Under the pieces are notes generated by a model. It did no database searches and was not told the DNA's origin. It saw only the letters and a list, made by a program, of their open reading frames with translations. A stretch of DNA of 64,000 nt from Streptococcus sp. S5 (GTDB lineage Bacteria; Bacillota; Bacilli; Lactobacillales; Streptococcaceae). This document shows, piece after piece, positions 16,686 through 24,193 of the stretch. The translations under genes were made by a program, and so were the position numbers. Every line of letters starts with the position of its first letter. Position 1 is the first letter of the stretch. Where the stretch lies: assembly GCF_034134805.1 (NCBI RefSeq), contig NZ_CP139419.1, forward strand, positions 1,984,001-2,048,000, read 5' to 3'.

Positions 16686-19124
16686 CTATAGAGTATGCTC
16701 TGTCCGTCCAATAATATCATCTTGTGTAGCTCTTGATAGTACATTGAAGAAAGCTGAGTAGCCTGCAACACGTACAATTAAGTCACGGTGTTTTTCCGGA
16801 TGTTTTTGAGCATCTAATAACGTTTCTCTAGAAACCACATTATATTGAATATGGTATCCATGTAGACGATTAAAGAACGTACGGAGTAAAGCAATAAGTT
16901 TTAATTTATCTTCTTCTTTGGCTAAAGTTTGTGGGTTTACTTTTTGGTTCAGTAAAACACCACCAACTATTTCATCTGTTGGCAATTTAGAAACTGATTT
17001 TAGAACAGATGTTGGGCCATGTTGGTCCATATTGTGGGATGGAGAGCATCCTTCTGCTAGTGGAGTTCCAGCATTACGACCGTCCGGAGTAGCTAATGTT
17101 CCACGACCTTGTCCTACATTGGCTGAAATAGAAGATGTACCTGAGTAACGGATACCACCGATTGGCCCACGTCCATAGCGAGTATTTGGATATTTAGCAA
17201 TTTCATCCACATAAATATCGTATGCTTCTCGAACTAAGCTGTCTGCATAGTCATCATCGTTTCCATACTTCGGTGCATCATGGATAAGCATCTCTTGGAT
17301 TTCTTTTCCACGTTCGCCCTCGTAATCGGTTTCCAGAGCATGCCATAGTTCTTGTGGTGTTAAGCGCCCTTCTTCAAATACCAGTTTCTTGATCGCTGCA
17401 AGCGAATCGGATAAGTTTGCAATACCCACTTGTAAACCAGAAATATAATCGTATACAGCCCCACCTTCTTTTAGGTGTTTTCCACGTCCAATACAGTCAT
17501 CTGTCAAAGCTGAACAGAGGATATCTGGCACTTCTCTTTCAAGAGATAGGTCGATAGAGTTTTCTACGATCACACTCATGCGGGTTAAGTGGCGTAAGGT
17601 CTTGTCCCATGCTGTTTGCAATTCATCGAAGCTCTTCATGTCTTTAAAATGACCAAAGCTTGGTGCAAAGCGCTTGCCAGAAGCAGGATCGATTCCGTCA
17701 TTCATCGTAATGAGCAAAACTTTAGGGAAGTTCATATAACTCATACCTGTACAGCGATATCCCCACTTACCTGGAACAGCTGTTTCTACACAACCAATTG
17801 CACTGTAATCATAAGCATCTTCTTCAAGCACGCCTTTTGAAATAAAGGATGGAATAATGATCTCATCATTATTGAAAGCAGGCATACCGAATCCGAGCTT
17901 CATAACTTCAATACATTCGTTCATGAAGCGGGCATCCAAACCAGCATGGTAACGAACAGTTAAGTTTGGTTGAGGAAGGTGAGTTTGAGCAACAGACTTC
18001 AACACTAAATAAGACAATGGGTTAACAGCGTCTTTCTTATCACGCGTTTGACCACCAATCGTAACATTTTGATAAAGCGGACTACCTGCAGATGAGAAGG
18101 TATGTGCTTGACTACGTACTTTGTTAATTGTAATAGTCTTAATCCAAAGGTTGGTCAAGCGTTCAACAATACTCTCTTCAGTTTCCCGTCCACTTTCCAA
18201 ATCAGCTTTAACGTATGGATACATATATTGGTCAAAACGGCCATATGAAAGTGAGTGTCCATTTGATTCAATCTGAAGAATACATTGGATAAACCAAACA
18301 GACTGAACAGCCTCTGCAAATGTACTTGCAGGCTCGTATGGAACTTTTGAGCAAATCTCTGCAATTTCAAGCAATTCCTTCTTACGTTCAGGAGTTGCTG
18401 TCTCAGCAAGTTGTTTAGCAAGTTCAACAAATCGTTGAGCATAGGTCTTAACAGCATCAACTACGATAAAGATAGAATCGTAAAAATGGTACTTATCAAT
18501 GCTAGCTGGATCCGTTAGATCTAGGGCTGCTTTAGCTTGGCGGGCTCTTTCTTCAAAACCTTTCAAGCCATATTGCAATAATTTTTGATAATTGACTGCT
18601 AAGTGGGCATCTCCTGAATTCATCTTCCCTTCCATACCGAAGAATCCTGTTTCCATATAGACAGATACTTCTTCAGGTAGAAGAGCTCCAGCTCTTGCAC
18701 GTAAGTTATTATTTTCCCAGAACGGTGCGATACTACGGAGCTGCTCTTTCGTTTCTTCCGTAATATAGAAGACGTCACCATCCCGCTTTTCAAAAAGATC
18801 CAATTCCTTCAGAACGAACTCTAAAGTATATTCTGGGAAGATCGGAGCATCTTTATTAGAGGATGCTTGGTTTCCAGCAATCATGGATTCATCCTCAATA
18901 TAGATTGTCATATTTTCAAGAATCTCTTTCAACATATAGGCACGTTTAAGAACATTTGGTTGTTCCTTATAACGATCATATGCCTTAGTTGCAAGAACGG
19001 CACGTTCAGCGTCGATATAAGGCTTCTTGTTTAAGACATCTTCACGATACTTATTCATGCGTTCAGTGAGGCTTCCAAAATATTCTGTTTTAATGCTTGT
19101 ACTTGCTACTTCTACTTGTTTCAT
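16686..19124 (-). CDS. Glycyl radical enzyme, eliminase (dehydratase) type, usually annotated formate acetyltransferase
   Basis: 812 residues. The glycyl-radical loop VRVAGYSAFF is near residue 785 and the thiyl cysteine is in SAIGCVETAVPG. True pyruvate formate-lyases have two adjacent cysteines, whereas Gly-Cys-Val-Glu is typical of glycerol/propanediol dehydratase and choline lyase, where the Glu is a catalytic base. The likely chemistry is therefore radical dehydration of a polyol rather than pyruvate cleavage (inference). It is co-oriented with PTS, aldolase and gldA; its activase is at 23251. Oxygen-sensitive and cytoplasmic. Confidence 0.85.
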   Translation of the reverse strand: MKQVEVASTSIKTEYFGSLTERMNKYREDVLNKKPYIDAERAVLATKAYDRYKEQPNVLKRAYMLKEILENMTIYIEDESMIAGNQASSNKDAPIFPEYTLEFVLKELDLFEKRDGDVFYITEETKEQLRSIAPFWENNNLRARAGALLPEEVSVYMETGFFGMEGKMNSGDAHLAVNYQKLLQYGLKGFEERARQAKAALDLTDPASIDKYHFYDSIFIVVDAVKTYAQRFVELAKQLAETATPERKKELLEIAEICSKVPYEPASTFAEAVQSVWFIQCILQIESNGHSLSYGRFDQYMYPYVKADLESGRETEESIVERLTNLWIKTITINKVRSQAHTFSSAGSPLYQNVTIGGQTRDKKDAVNPLSYLVLKSVAQTHLPQPNLTVRYHAGLDARFMNECIEVMKLGFGMPAFNNDEIIIPSFISKGVLEEDAYDYSAIGCVETAVPGKWGYRCTGMSYMNFPKVLLITMNDGIDPASGKRFAPSFGHFKDMKSFDELQTAWDKTLRHLTRMSVIVENSIDLSLEREVPDILCSALTDDCIGRGKHLKEGGAVYDYISGLQVGIANLSDSLAAIKKLVFEEGRLTPQELWHALETDYEGERGKEIQEMLIHDAPKYGNDDDYADSLVREAYDIYVDEIAKYPNTRYGRGPIGGIRYSGTSSISANVGQGRGTLATPDGRNAGTPLAEGCSPSHNMDQHGPTSVLKSVSKLPTDEIVGGVLLNQKVNPQTLAKEEDKLKLIALLRTFFNRLHGYHIQYNVVSRETLLDAQKHPEKHRDLIVRVAGYSAFFNVLSRATQDDIIGRTEHTL

Positions 19125-19162
19125 TTTTTCAAAACCTTTCTTTTGAAATTATTTTGTTTTCT

Positions 19163-19249
19163 TTCGTAACTATAGTAGCATTAAATTTTACGAATTTCAA
19201 TGAATTATGGATAATACCTATAAATTCTATTCTAGTCGCACATCTGTGC
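19163..19249 (-). promoter_or_regulatory. Promoter region of the glycyl radical enzyme gene
   Basis: The -10 is TATAGT (complement of 19169-19174). TTCGTAA (19163-19169) and its inverse TTACGAA (19188-19194) flank it. The palindrome GCACATCTGTGC (19238-19249) lies about 72 bases upstream of the -10 and is shared with the PTS promoter. Confidence 0.5.
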
Positions 19250-19265
19250 ACTCCTAATAAACGCA

Positions 19266-20567
19266 CTATTTTTCAGCTTGTAATTCGTTGTTATAGGCAA
19301 GATTATCTTGGAATTTGAAGAATGGGAAATATACGACAGTCGAGGTTGCGAGAACCAGCACTTGAACGAAAGCACCTTGCCAACCTCCAACCATAAATCC
19401 AGAAATAATGGCTGGTGTACTCCAAGGAAGGGTCACACCTGAGAATGGATGCATGAACCCAATAGCAATTGAAGTATAAACAATTATCGCTGCTAAAATT
19501 GGAACGATAATAAATGGAAGGAACATCACTGGGTTCATTACAATTGGGAAGCCAAATACGACGGGTTCATTAACATTGAAGATTGCAGGAAAAGCTGCAA
19601 CTTTCCCAAGTGCCTTATATTGTTTTGACTTAGCAGCAAATAACATAGCAACAACCAAACCAAAGGTTATACCTGATCCAGACAAAATAAGGAAACTATC
19701 TAGGAATTGTTGAGTTACAATGTGAGCACCATTTTCAACGGATAGCTTCCCAGCTGCCAACATTGATTTATTGGCATCCAGGTTAGAAAGTAGTAAGGCT
19801 GTTACTACACCATTGACAACTGATTGTCCGTGCACACCAAACCACCACAAGAACGAAATAAAGAAGGCAATTCCAATCGCTCCGTAAAGTGATCCTGTTA
19901 GACCTTGTAGAGGAACCTGAATGACATCATAGATCATTTCAATGAAAGTACCGCCACTTGTCACTACTTTTGATACGATATAGACAATCATTGATAGTAA
20001 GAAAATCACGAAAGCAGGAATCATCGCTTCAAATTGTTTGGCAATGGCTTGAGGTACTTGTTCTGGCATTTTAATAACAATGTGTCTTTGGATAAACACA
20101 GTATAAATCGCACCAACTATCAGACCTATAATAATAGCCCCGATAATCCCTTGACCACCAAACCATACTTTTGCAATGGCATCACCAATTGGTTCTCCCT
20201 TAGCTGGTACATAAGAAGATTTTAACAAGATAAAGTATGAAGATAGGGACAAAACTCCTGCTGGCAAGGGTTCTACTCCACTGTTTTTAGCATATGAATA
20301 ACCAATGGAGAAGCACGAAATTAAGCCCATGATGGCGAATGTTCCTGAATAAACCTGCATAAATGGCTCTGTCCACGTATCGCCAAATACACTAGCAATA
20401 GCCTGATTAAGGCCTTCAAATGGTAATTGCCCAATAATCAGGAACAAACTACCAACTACCGTTAATGGAAGGATCGCTAACATCCCATCTTTAAGAGCAA
20501 TAATTCCTTTCAAGTTTACAAACCGCATGATTGGAGCGATAATTTTCTGAGAATTAAAATTAGACAT
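19266..20567 (-). CDS. PTS IIC component, lactose/cellobiose family
   Basis: 433 residues with about ten membrane helices. NEPVVFGFPIVMNP is the conserved GxPxNEP-like substrate loop of the CelB/LacE IIC family. It translocates and presents a sugar for phosphorylation by IIB. The substrate is not evident; the neighbouring glycyl radical enzyme and GldA suggest a polyol or related sugar. It lies 11 bases downstream of IIB and 140 bases before the glycyl radical enzyme gene. Confidence 0.9.
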   Translation of the reverse strand: MSNFNSQKIIAPIMRFVNLKGIIALKDGMLAILPLTVVGSLFLIIGQLPFEGLNQAIASVFGDTWTEPFMQVYSGTFAIMGLISCFSIGYSYAKNSGVEPLPAGVLSLSSYFILLKSSYVPAKGEPIGDAIAKVWFGGQGIIGAIIIGLIVGAIYTVFIQRHIVIKMPEQVPQAIAKQFEAMIPAFVIFLLSMIVYIVSKVVTSGGTFIEMIYDVIQVPLQGLTGSLYGAIGIAFFISFLWWFGVHGQSVVNGVVTALLLSNLDANKSMLAAGKLSVENGAHIVTQQFLDSFLILSGSGITFGLVVAMLFAAKSKQYKALGKVAAFPAIFNVNEPVVFGFPIVMNPVMFLPFIIVPILAAIIVYTSIAIGFMHPFSGVTLPWSTPAIISGFMVGGWQGAFVQVLVLATSTVVYFPFFKFQDNLAYNNELQAEK

Positions 20568-20578
20568 GGGAAGCCTCC

Positions 20579-20887
20579 TTATTTTTCTCCTAGCAATTCT
20601 AGAGCTAGATTTAGTACTTTCTTACCATCCAACATCCCATAATCTGCCATAGGGATGACAGCAATAGGAATATGGTTTGCCTCACAAATCGCTTTTGATT
20701 TATCCAAAGTATAAGCTACTTGAGGGCCCAACAAAGCGACATCGATTTCAGGAGCAAAATCTGCTAATTTCGCTTGAGAATAGGCATCGATTTCAGCATC
20801 AATCCCTAATTCCTTAGCCGCCACCTTCATATTATTTACCAACATTCCTGTTGAAAATCCTGCTGCACAAAACAATCCAATTTTCAT
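20579..20887 (-). CDS. PTS IIB component, lactose/cellobiose family
   Basis: 102 residues. The phospho-cysteine is Cys7 in GLFCAAGFSTGM, the IIB-cellobiose P-loop. It passes phosphate from IIA to the sugar bound by IIC. AAGGAGG precedes the ATG at 20887; the longer frame to 20935 overlaps IIA and is not needed. Confidence 0.92.
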   Translation of the reverse strand: MKIGLFCAAGFSTGMLVNNMKVAAKELGIDAEIDAYSQAKLADFAPEIDVALLGPQVAYTLDKSKAICEANHIPIAVIPMADYGMLDGKKVLNLALELLGEK

Positions 20888-20900
20888 CTTCTTTTCCTCC

Positions 20901-21224
20901 TTATTGTTTCGCTGAAAGTTCTTTACGTAAGTCAATCATTTCTTTGATCAAGTTAATCTCTGTGATTGAAGTCATTAAGTGATCTTGTGAGTGCACAAAC
21001 AAAGCTGTAATCTCTGTCTTTGTCCCACCTGCTTCCTGGGCTAAAAATTGTGTTTGCAAGTTATGCGCTTCTAGCAATGCTGCATCTGCTTTCGCAATTT
21101 CGTCTTCAGAAGATGTAAAATCGCCCTCCTTAGCATATGATAAAGCTTGGTAAATATGCTGTTTAGCATCACCCGCATTTAAAATCAATCCCATAATAAT
21201 TTGGTCTGCAACAATTATTTCCAT
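20901..21224 (-). CDS. PTS IIA component, lactose/cellobiose family
   Basis: 107 residues, an all-helical IIA of the LacF type. The phosphohistidine is the His of LFVHSQDHLM. First gene of the operon IIA-IIB-IIC-glycyl radical enzyme-aldolase-gldA. AAGGAG lies 10 bases before the ATG at 21224 and 4 bases before a GTG at 21230; either start is possible and differs by two residues. Confidence 0.9.
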   Translation of the reverse strand: MEIIVADQIIMGLILNAGDAKQHIYQALSYAKEGDFTSSEDEIAKADAALLEAHNLQTQFLAQEAGGTKTEITALFVHSQDHLMTSITEINLIKEMIDLRKELSAKQ

Positions 21225-21250
21225 GTGCACTACACTCCTTTATCAATCTA

Positions 21251-21302
21251 CTGAAAGCGCTTTTTCTATTGTCAATATACCATTTATATTTTTGCCGGTC
21301 AA
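21251..21302 (-). promoter_or_regulatory. PTS operon promoter with cre-like site
   Basis: -35 TTGACC (21297-21302), 17-base spacer, -10 TATATT (21274-21279). CTGAAAGCGCTTTTTC (21251-21266), about 13/16 to cre, lies just downstream of the predicted start, consistent with CcpA blocking. Confidence 0.65.
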
Positions 21303-21339
21303 TAAAAATCACAACATTTGATTATTGTTTTTGTTTTTT

Positions 21340-21351
21340 GCACATTTGTGC
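21340..21351. promoter_or_regulatory. GCACA-N2-TGTGC palindrome, PTS promoter copy
   Basis: GCACATTTGTGC, centred about 69 bases upstream of the PTS -10. A second copy (GCACATCTGTGC) is upstream of the glycyl radical enzyme gene. Probably the SorC-family activator site. Confidence 0.55.
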
Positions 21352-21363
21352 TATTCAACTCAA

Positions 21364-21400
21364 AAAAATAAGGACTGCATTCCTGCTGTCCTATTTTTTA
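21364..21400 (-). terminator. Terminator of the deoR-sorC operon
   Basis: AATAGGAC and GTCCTTATT stem followed by a T-run on the minus strand. The stem overlaps the last codons and stop of the SorC gene. Confidence 0.7.
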
Positions 21401-22362
21401 GTAAATTGCTGATCACCATCTAATTCTAAGACTTTTAAGATCGTTGCTTCATCTGTGACTAAATGATTGATATAGTTGGCTTTCAAAACCGATAAAAGTG
21501 CTTTTGCTTTCTGATCACCGTAGGCCAAAGAGATGGTGTTTGGTACCTCTCTCAATTCCTCCAATGTGATAGATATTGTTCTTTCCTGTAATTCAGGATA
21601 AACGGGGATACCTTCTTGATCAAAGAAACGACAGCATACTTCTCCTACAGCATGTTCTGACTCCAATTTCTTAAAATCATTTGATGTCAGCATATCAAAC
21701 CACTGAGGATTCTTGCTATCTGCATAGCCACCAATCCCTACAGCCGCAACATCCAAACAACGCCAACTAGCTTTCAAATCCTCAAAATACTTAGAAGATA
21801 AGATGCCTTCCGTCACCTCAGAATTTTCTTGAATGACACTCGCGTTTATAAAATGACATTCCCCATGAAATTTACTCGCCATACTGTAGATCAGCGTATT
21901 GACATGGTAGCGAGCATGAATATGACTGGGACCTCCAGCTAGGGGATAAAACTGTACACCATCCAAGCGCTTCGTTCCAACTTGTTCTACCATTAATCTG
22001 AGAGACTTGCCCCATGAAAATCCGACTGTCATTCCATCTTCAATCAAATTACGAAGCATGACCGCACTTGCTTGCGCCAGTCGCTTTTCAAGGCTTTCTC
22101 GAGGTTCATCAACTAGATTCGGTATAATCTCGATAGCTTTTAAGCCATATTTTTGTTTGATATAATTTTCTAAATGGAAGAGGCGAGTATCAAAGTTTTC
22201 GATTTCAATTTTTACTACGCCCTCTTTCTTGGCCTCTGCTAGCATTCTGCTGACAGTTGTACGGTAGATTCCAGTTTCTGCTGCGATTTGCGATTGACTT
22301 TTGTCTTCAACATAGTATAGATAGGCTAATTTAGCAAGTAACTTTTTCCGTTCATCTTTCAA
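21391..22362 (-). CDS. SorC-family sugar-responsive regulator
   Basis: 323 residues. An N-terminal helix-turn-helix (QSQIAAETGIYRTTVSRMLAEA, about 20-42) precedes a sugar-phosphate-binding SorC domain with GMTVGFSWGKSL and LAGGPSH segments. SorC proteins usually activate adjacent sugar operons in response to a phosphorylated substrate. It lies between the PTS operon and the DeoR gene (14-base gap to the latter), so it is the likely activator of the PTS-glycyl radical enzyme genes. Confidence 0.88.
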   Translation of the reverse strand: MKDERKKLLAKLAYLYYVEDKSQSQIAAETGIYRTTVSRMLAEAKKEGVVKIEIENFDTRLFHLENYIKQKYGLKAIEIIPNLVDEPRESLEKRLAQASAVMLRNLIEDGMTVGFSWGKSLRLMVEQVGTKRLDGVQFYPLAGGPSHIHARYHVNTLIYSMASKFHGECHFINASVIQENSEVTEGILSSKYFEDLKASWRCLDVAAVGIGGYADSKNPQWFDMLTSNDFKKLESEHAVGEVCCRFFDQEGIPVYPELQERTISITLEELREVPNTISLAYGDQKAKALLSVLKANYINHLVTDEATILKVLELDGDQQFTKK

Positions 22363-22376
22363 TTGGCTTCTCCTTC

Positions 22377-23120
22377 TTATACTAAAGTTAAAATTGTTTG
22401 TGAATCCTCAAGTTTTTCTTTCGCTTCTTGAGATATATTCTTATCTGTTATGACTCTCGAAACTTGTGAAAGTGCAAATCGTCTGACAGTTCCACATTTC
22501 CCAAATTTACTTGAATCTGTTAAGACAATCACTTCTTTAGAAACATCGGACATAGCTTGAACAACTTCACTTCTCATCATATCTTTCCCAGTAAAGCCAA
22601 GTTCGTCATCATATCCGTCTACCCCTACAAAAGCAAAGGGAACTCTAAAAGAGCGGATTAATTCTTTCAAAAGCGGACCTACAGTCACTCTCGATTCTTT
22701 TTGAAATTCACCACCAAGTAGGATGATTTTACAAGAATCATATTCCTGAATATAATCTGCAATAAAGTAAGAATTTGTCACAATCTTGACATTCTTTTTT
22801 GTTTGGCAAATTTCTTCCGCTAGCAAGGCACATGTAGAGCCCGATTCAATCAAAACCGTGTCGTTATCCTTAATTAATTTAGCAGCTTCCCTGGCTATTC
22901 TTTTCTTGGTATCATATTGAAAGGACAGTCGAACATTGATATCATCTCCACTATTTAAAACAGCATAGCCGTGTTCTCTATGCAATAATCCTTTGGATTC
23001 TAGCTTGTCCAAATCCTTTCGAATGGTCACTTTAGAGACTTGTAATTTCTCAGACAAACTATTAACATCAATCTTTTCAAATTCCGATACTAATTTCAAT
23101 ATTTCATCTAAACGTTGCAT
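22377..23120 (-). CDS. DeoR-family transcriptional regulator
   Basis: 247 residues. The N-terminal winged helix contains NSLSEKLQVSKVTIRKDLDKLE, and the C-terminal DeoR sensor domain includes IESGSTCALLAEEI and VGVDGYDDELGFTGKD, which bind a phospho-sugar. The family usually represses sugar catabolic operons. It diverges from the activase gene and precedes SorC, so the locus has two regulators. TTCGTAA motifs at both regulatory regions are candidate sites. Confidence 0.9.
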   Translation of the reverse strand: MQRLDEILKLVSEFEKIDVNSLSEKLQVSKVTIRKDLDKLESKGLLHREHGYAVLNSGDDINVRLSFQYDTKKRIAREAAKLIKDNDTVLIESGSTCALLAEEICQTKKNVKIVTNSYFIADYIQEYDSCKIILLGGEFQKESRVTVGPLLKELIRSFRVPFAFVGVDGYDDELGFTGKDMMRSEVVQAMSDVSKEVIVLTDSSKFGKCGTVRRFALSQVSRVITDKNISQEAKEKLEDSQTILTLV

Positions 23121-23179
23121 TGTTTTTACCTCTTCTCTATTTTAGCAAATTTTCGAGTGAATTCAAAACAAAATAAACT

Positions 23180-23219
23180 TTCGTTCGTAATTGAATTAGT
23201 TTCTTAAATAATGTATAAT
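23180..23219 (+). promoter_or_regulatory. Activase promoter with TTCG repeats
   Basis: -35 TTGAAT (23191-23196), 17-base spacer, -10 TATAAT (23214-23219). TTCGTTCGTAA (23180-23190) abuts the -35 and repeats the TTCGTAA motif seen before the glycyl radical enzyme gene. Confidence 0.7.
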
Positions 23220-23250
23220 GGACTTACTAGATTGATAGGAGAGCAAAAAT

Positions 23251-24027
23251 ATGGAACAAAATCGCGGCATAATCTTTAATATCCAACACTTTAGTATCCA
23301 TGATGGCCCTGGAATCCGAACTACTGTATTTTTAAAAGGATGTCCCCTACGTTGTCCATGGTGCTCCAATCCTGAATCCCAGCGTGCAAATCCTGAAAAA
23401 ATGTTGGATGCTGTTACTAAAAAGGAAACCATCACAGGAGAAGAAAAAACAGTTACCGAGATCATAGATGATGTCTTAAAAGACGTTGACTTCTACGAAG
23501 AATCTGGTGGTGGCCTTACCCTGTCTGGTGGAGAAATCTTCGCTCAATTTGAATTTGCCAAAGCTATCTTAAAAGCTGCGAAAGAAGTTGGACTTCATAC
23601 TGCAATCGAAACGACAGCTTTTGTTGAACATGAGAAATTTGTCGATCTCATTCAGTATGTTGATTTTATTTATACAGACCTTAAACATTACAATACACTT
23701 AAACATAAGAAGGTTGTCGGAGTCAACAATCATCTGATTATTAAAAATATTCATTATGCCTTTGCTCAAAACAAAACAATCGTTTTACGTATTCCAGTCA
23801 TTCCTAATTTCAATGACTCTTTAACTGATGCTGAAGAATTTGCTTCCCTTTTTAATTCTCTCAACATCGATGAAGTACAACTTCTCCCATTTCACCAGTT
23901 TGGAGAAAACAAATACAAGCTTTTAGGACGTCGCTATGAAATGGAAGGAATAAAAGCCCTGCATCCAGAAGATTTATATGACTACCAGCAAGTTTTTTTA
24001 GATCATGACATTCACTGTTATTTCTAA
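23251..24027 (+). CDS. Glycyl radical enzyme activating enzyme (radical SAM)
   Basis: 258 residues. FLKGCPLRCPWCSNPESQ carries the CxxxCxxC motif for the 4Fe-4S cluster that cleaves S-adenosylmethionine, and TLSGGEIFAQ is the GGE SAM-binding motif. It would install the glycyl radical on the enzyme encoded at 16686. Length is close to pyruvate formate-lyase activase (about 250), shorter than most dehydratase activases, which carry an extra ferredoxin-like insert. A good AGGAG precedes the ATG. It diverges from deoR. Confidence 0.9.
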   Translation: MEQNRGIIFNIQHFSIHDGPGIRTTVFLKGCPLRCPWCSNPESQRANPEKMLDAVTKKETITGEEKTVTEIIDDVLKDVDFYEESGGGLTLSGGEIFAQFEFAKAILKAAKEVGLHTAIETTAFVEHEKFVDLIQYVDFIYTDLKHYNTLKHKKVVGVNNHLIIKNIHYAFAQNKTIVLRIPVIPNFNDSLTDAEEFASLFNSLNIDEVQLLPFHQFGENKYKLLGRRYEMEGIKALHPEDLYDYQQVFLDHDIHCYF

Positions 24028-24032
24028 TCCAC

Positions 24033-24097
24033 TCAAAAATCCCCAAAACTAGTTTCAGTAGATTGAAACTTGGCTTTGGGGATTTTTATTTTTTTAC
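24033..24097. terminator. Bidirectional terminator after the activase gene
   Basis: AAAAATCCCCAAA and TTTGGGGATTTTT stems enclose a second pair, TAGTTTCA/TTGAAACT. Confidence 0.85.
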
Positions 24098-24102
24098 GAC
24101 CG

Positions 24103-24175
24103 TCGAGAAAAAGAGAGATTGCCTGGTGGGCATGGCCCACATGGTCAATCTCCTATTTTCTTCTCGCTTTTTTTA
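24103..24175 (-). terminator. Likely pepO terminator
   Basis: GCGAGAA/TTCTCG and GAGATTG/CAATCTC enclose TGGGC-CAT-GCCCA, between pepO and the activase terminator. Confidence 0.5.
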
Positions 24176-24193
24176 CGGGCTTAGTATCTTGAT

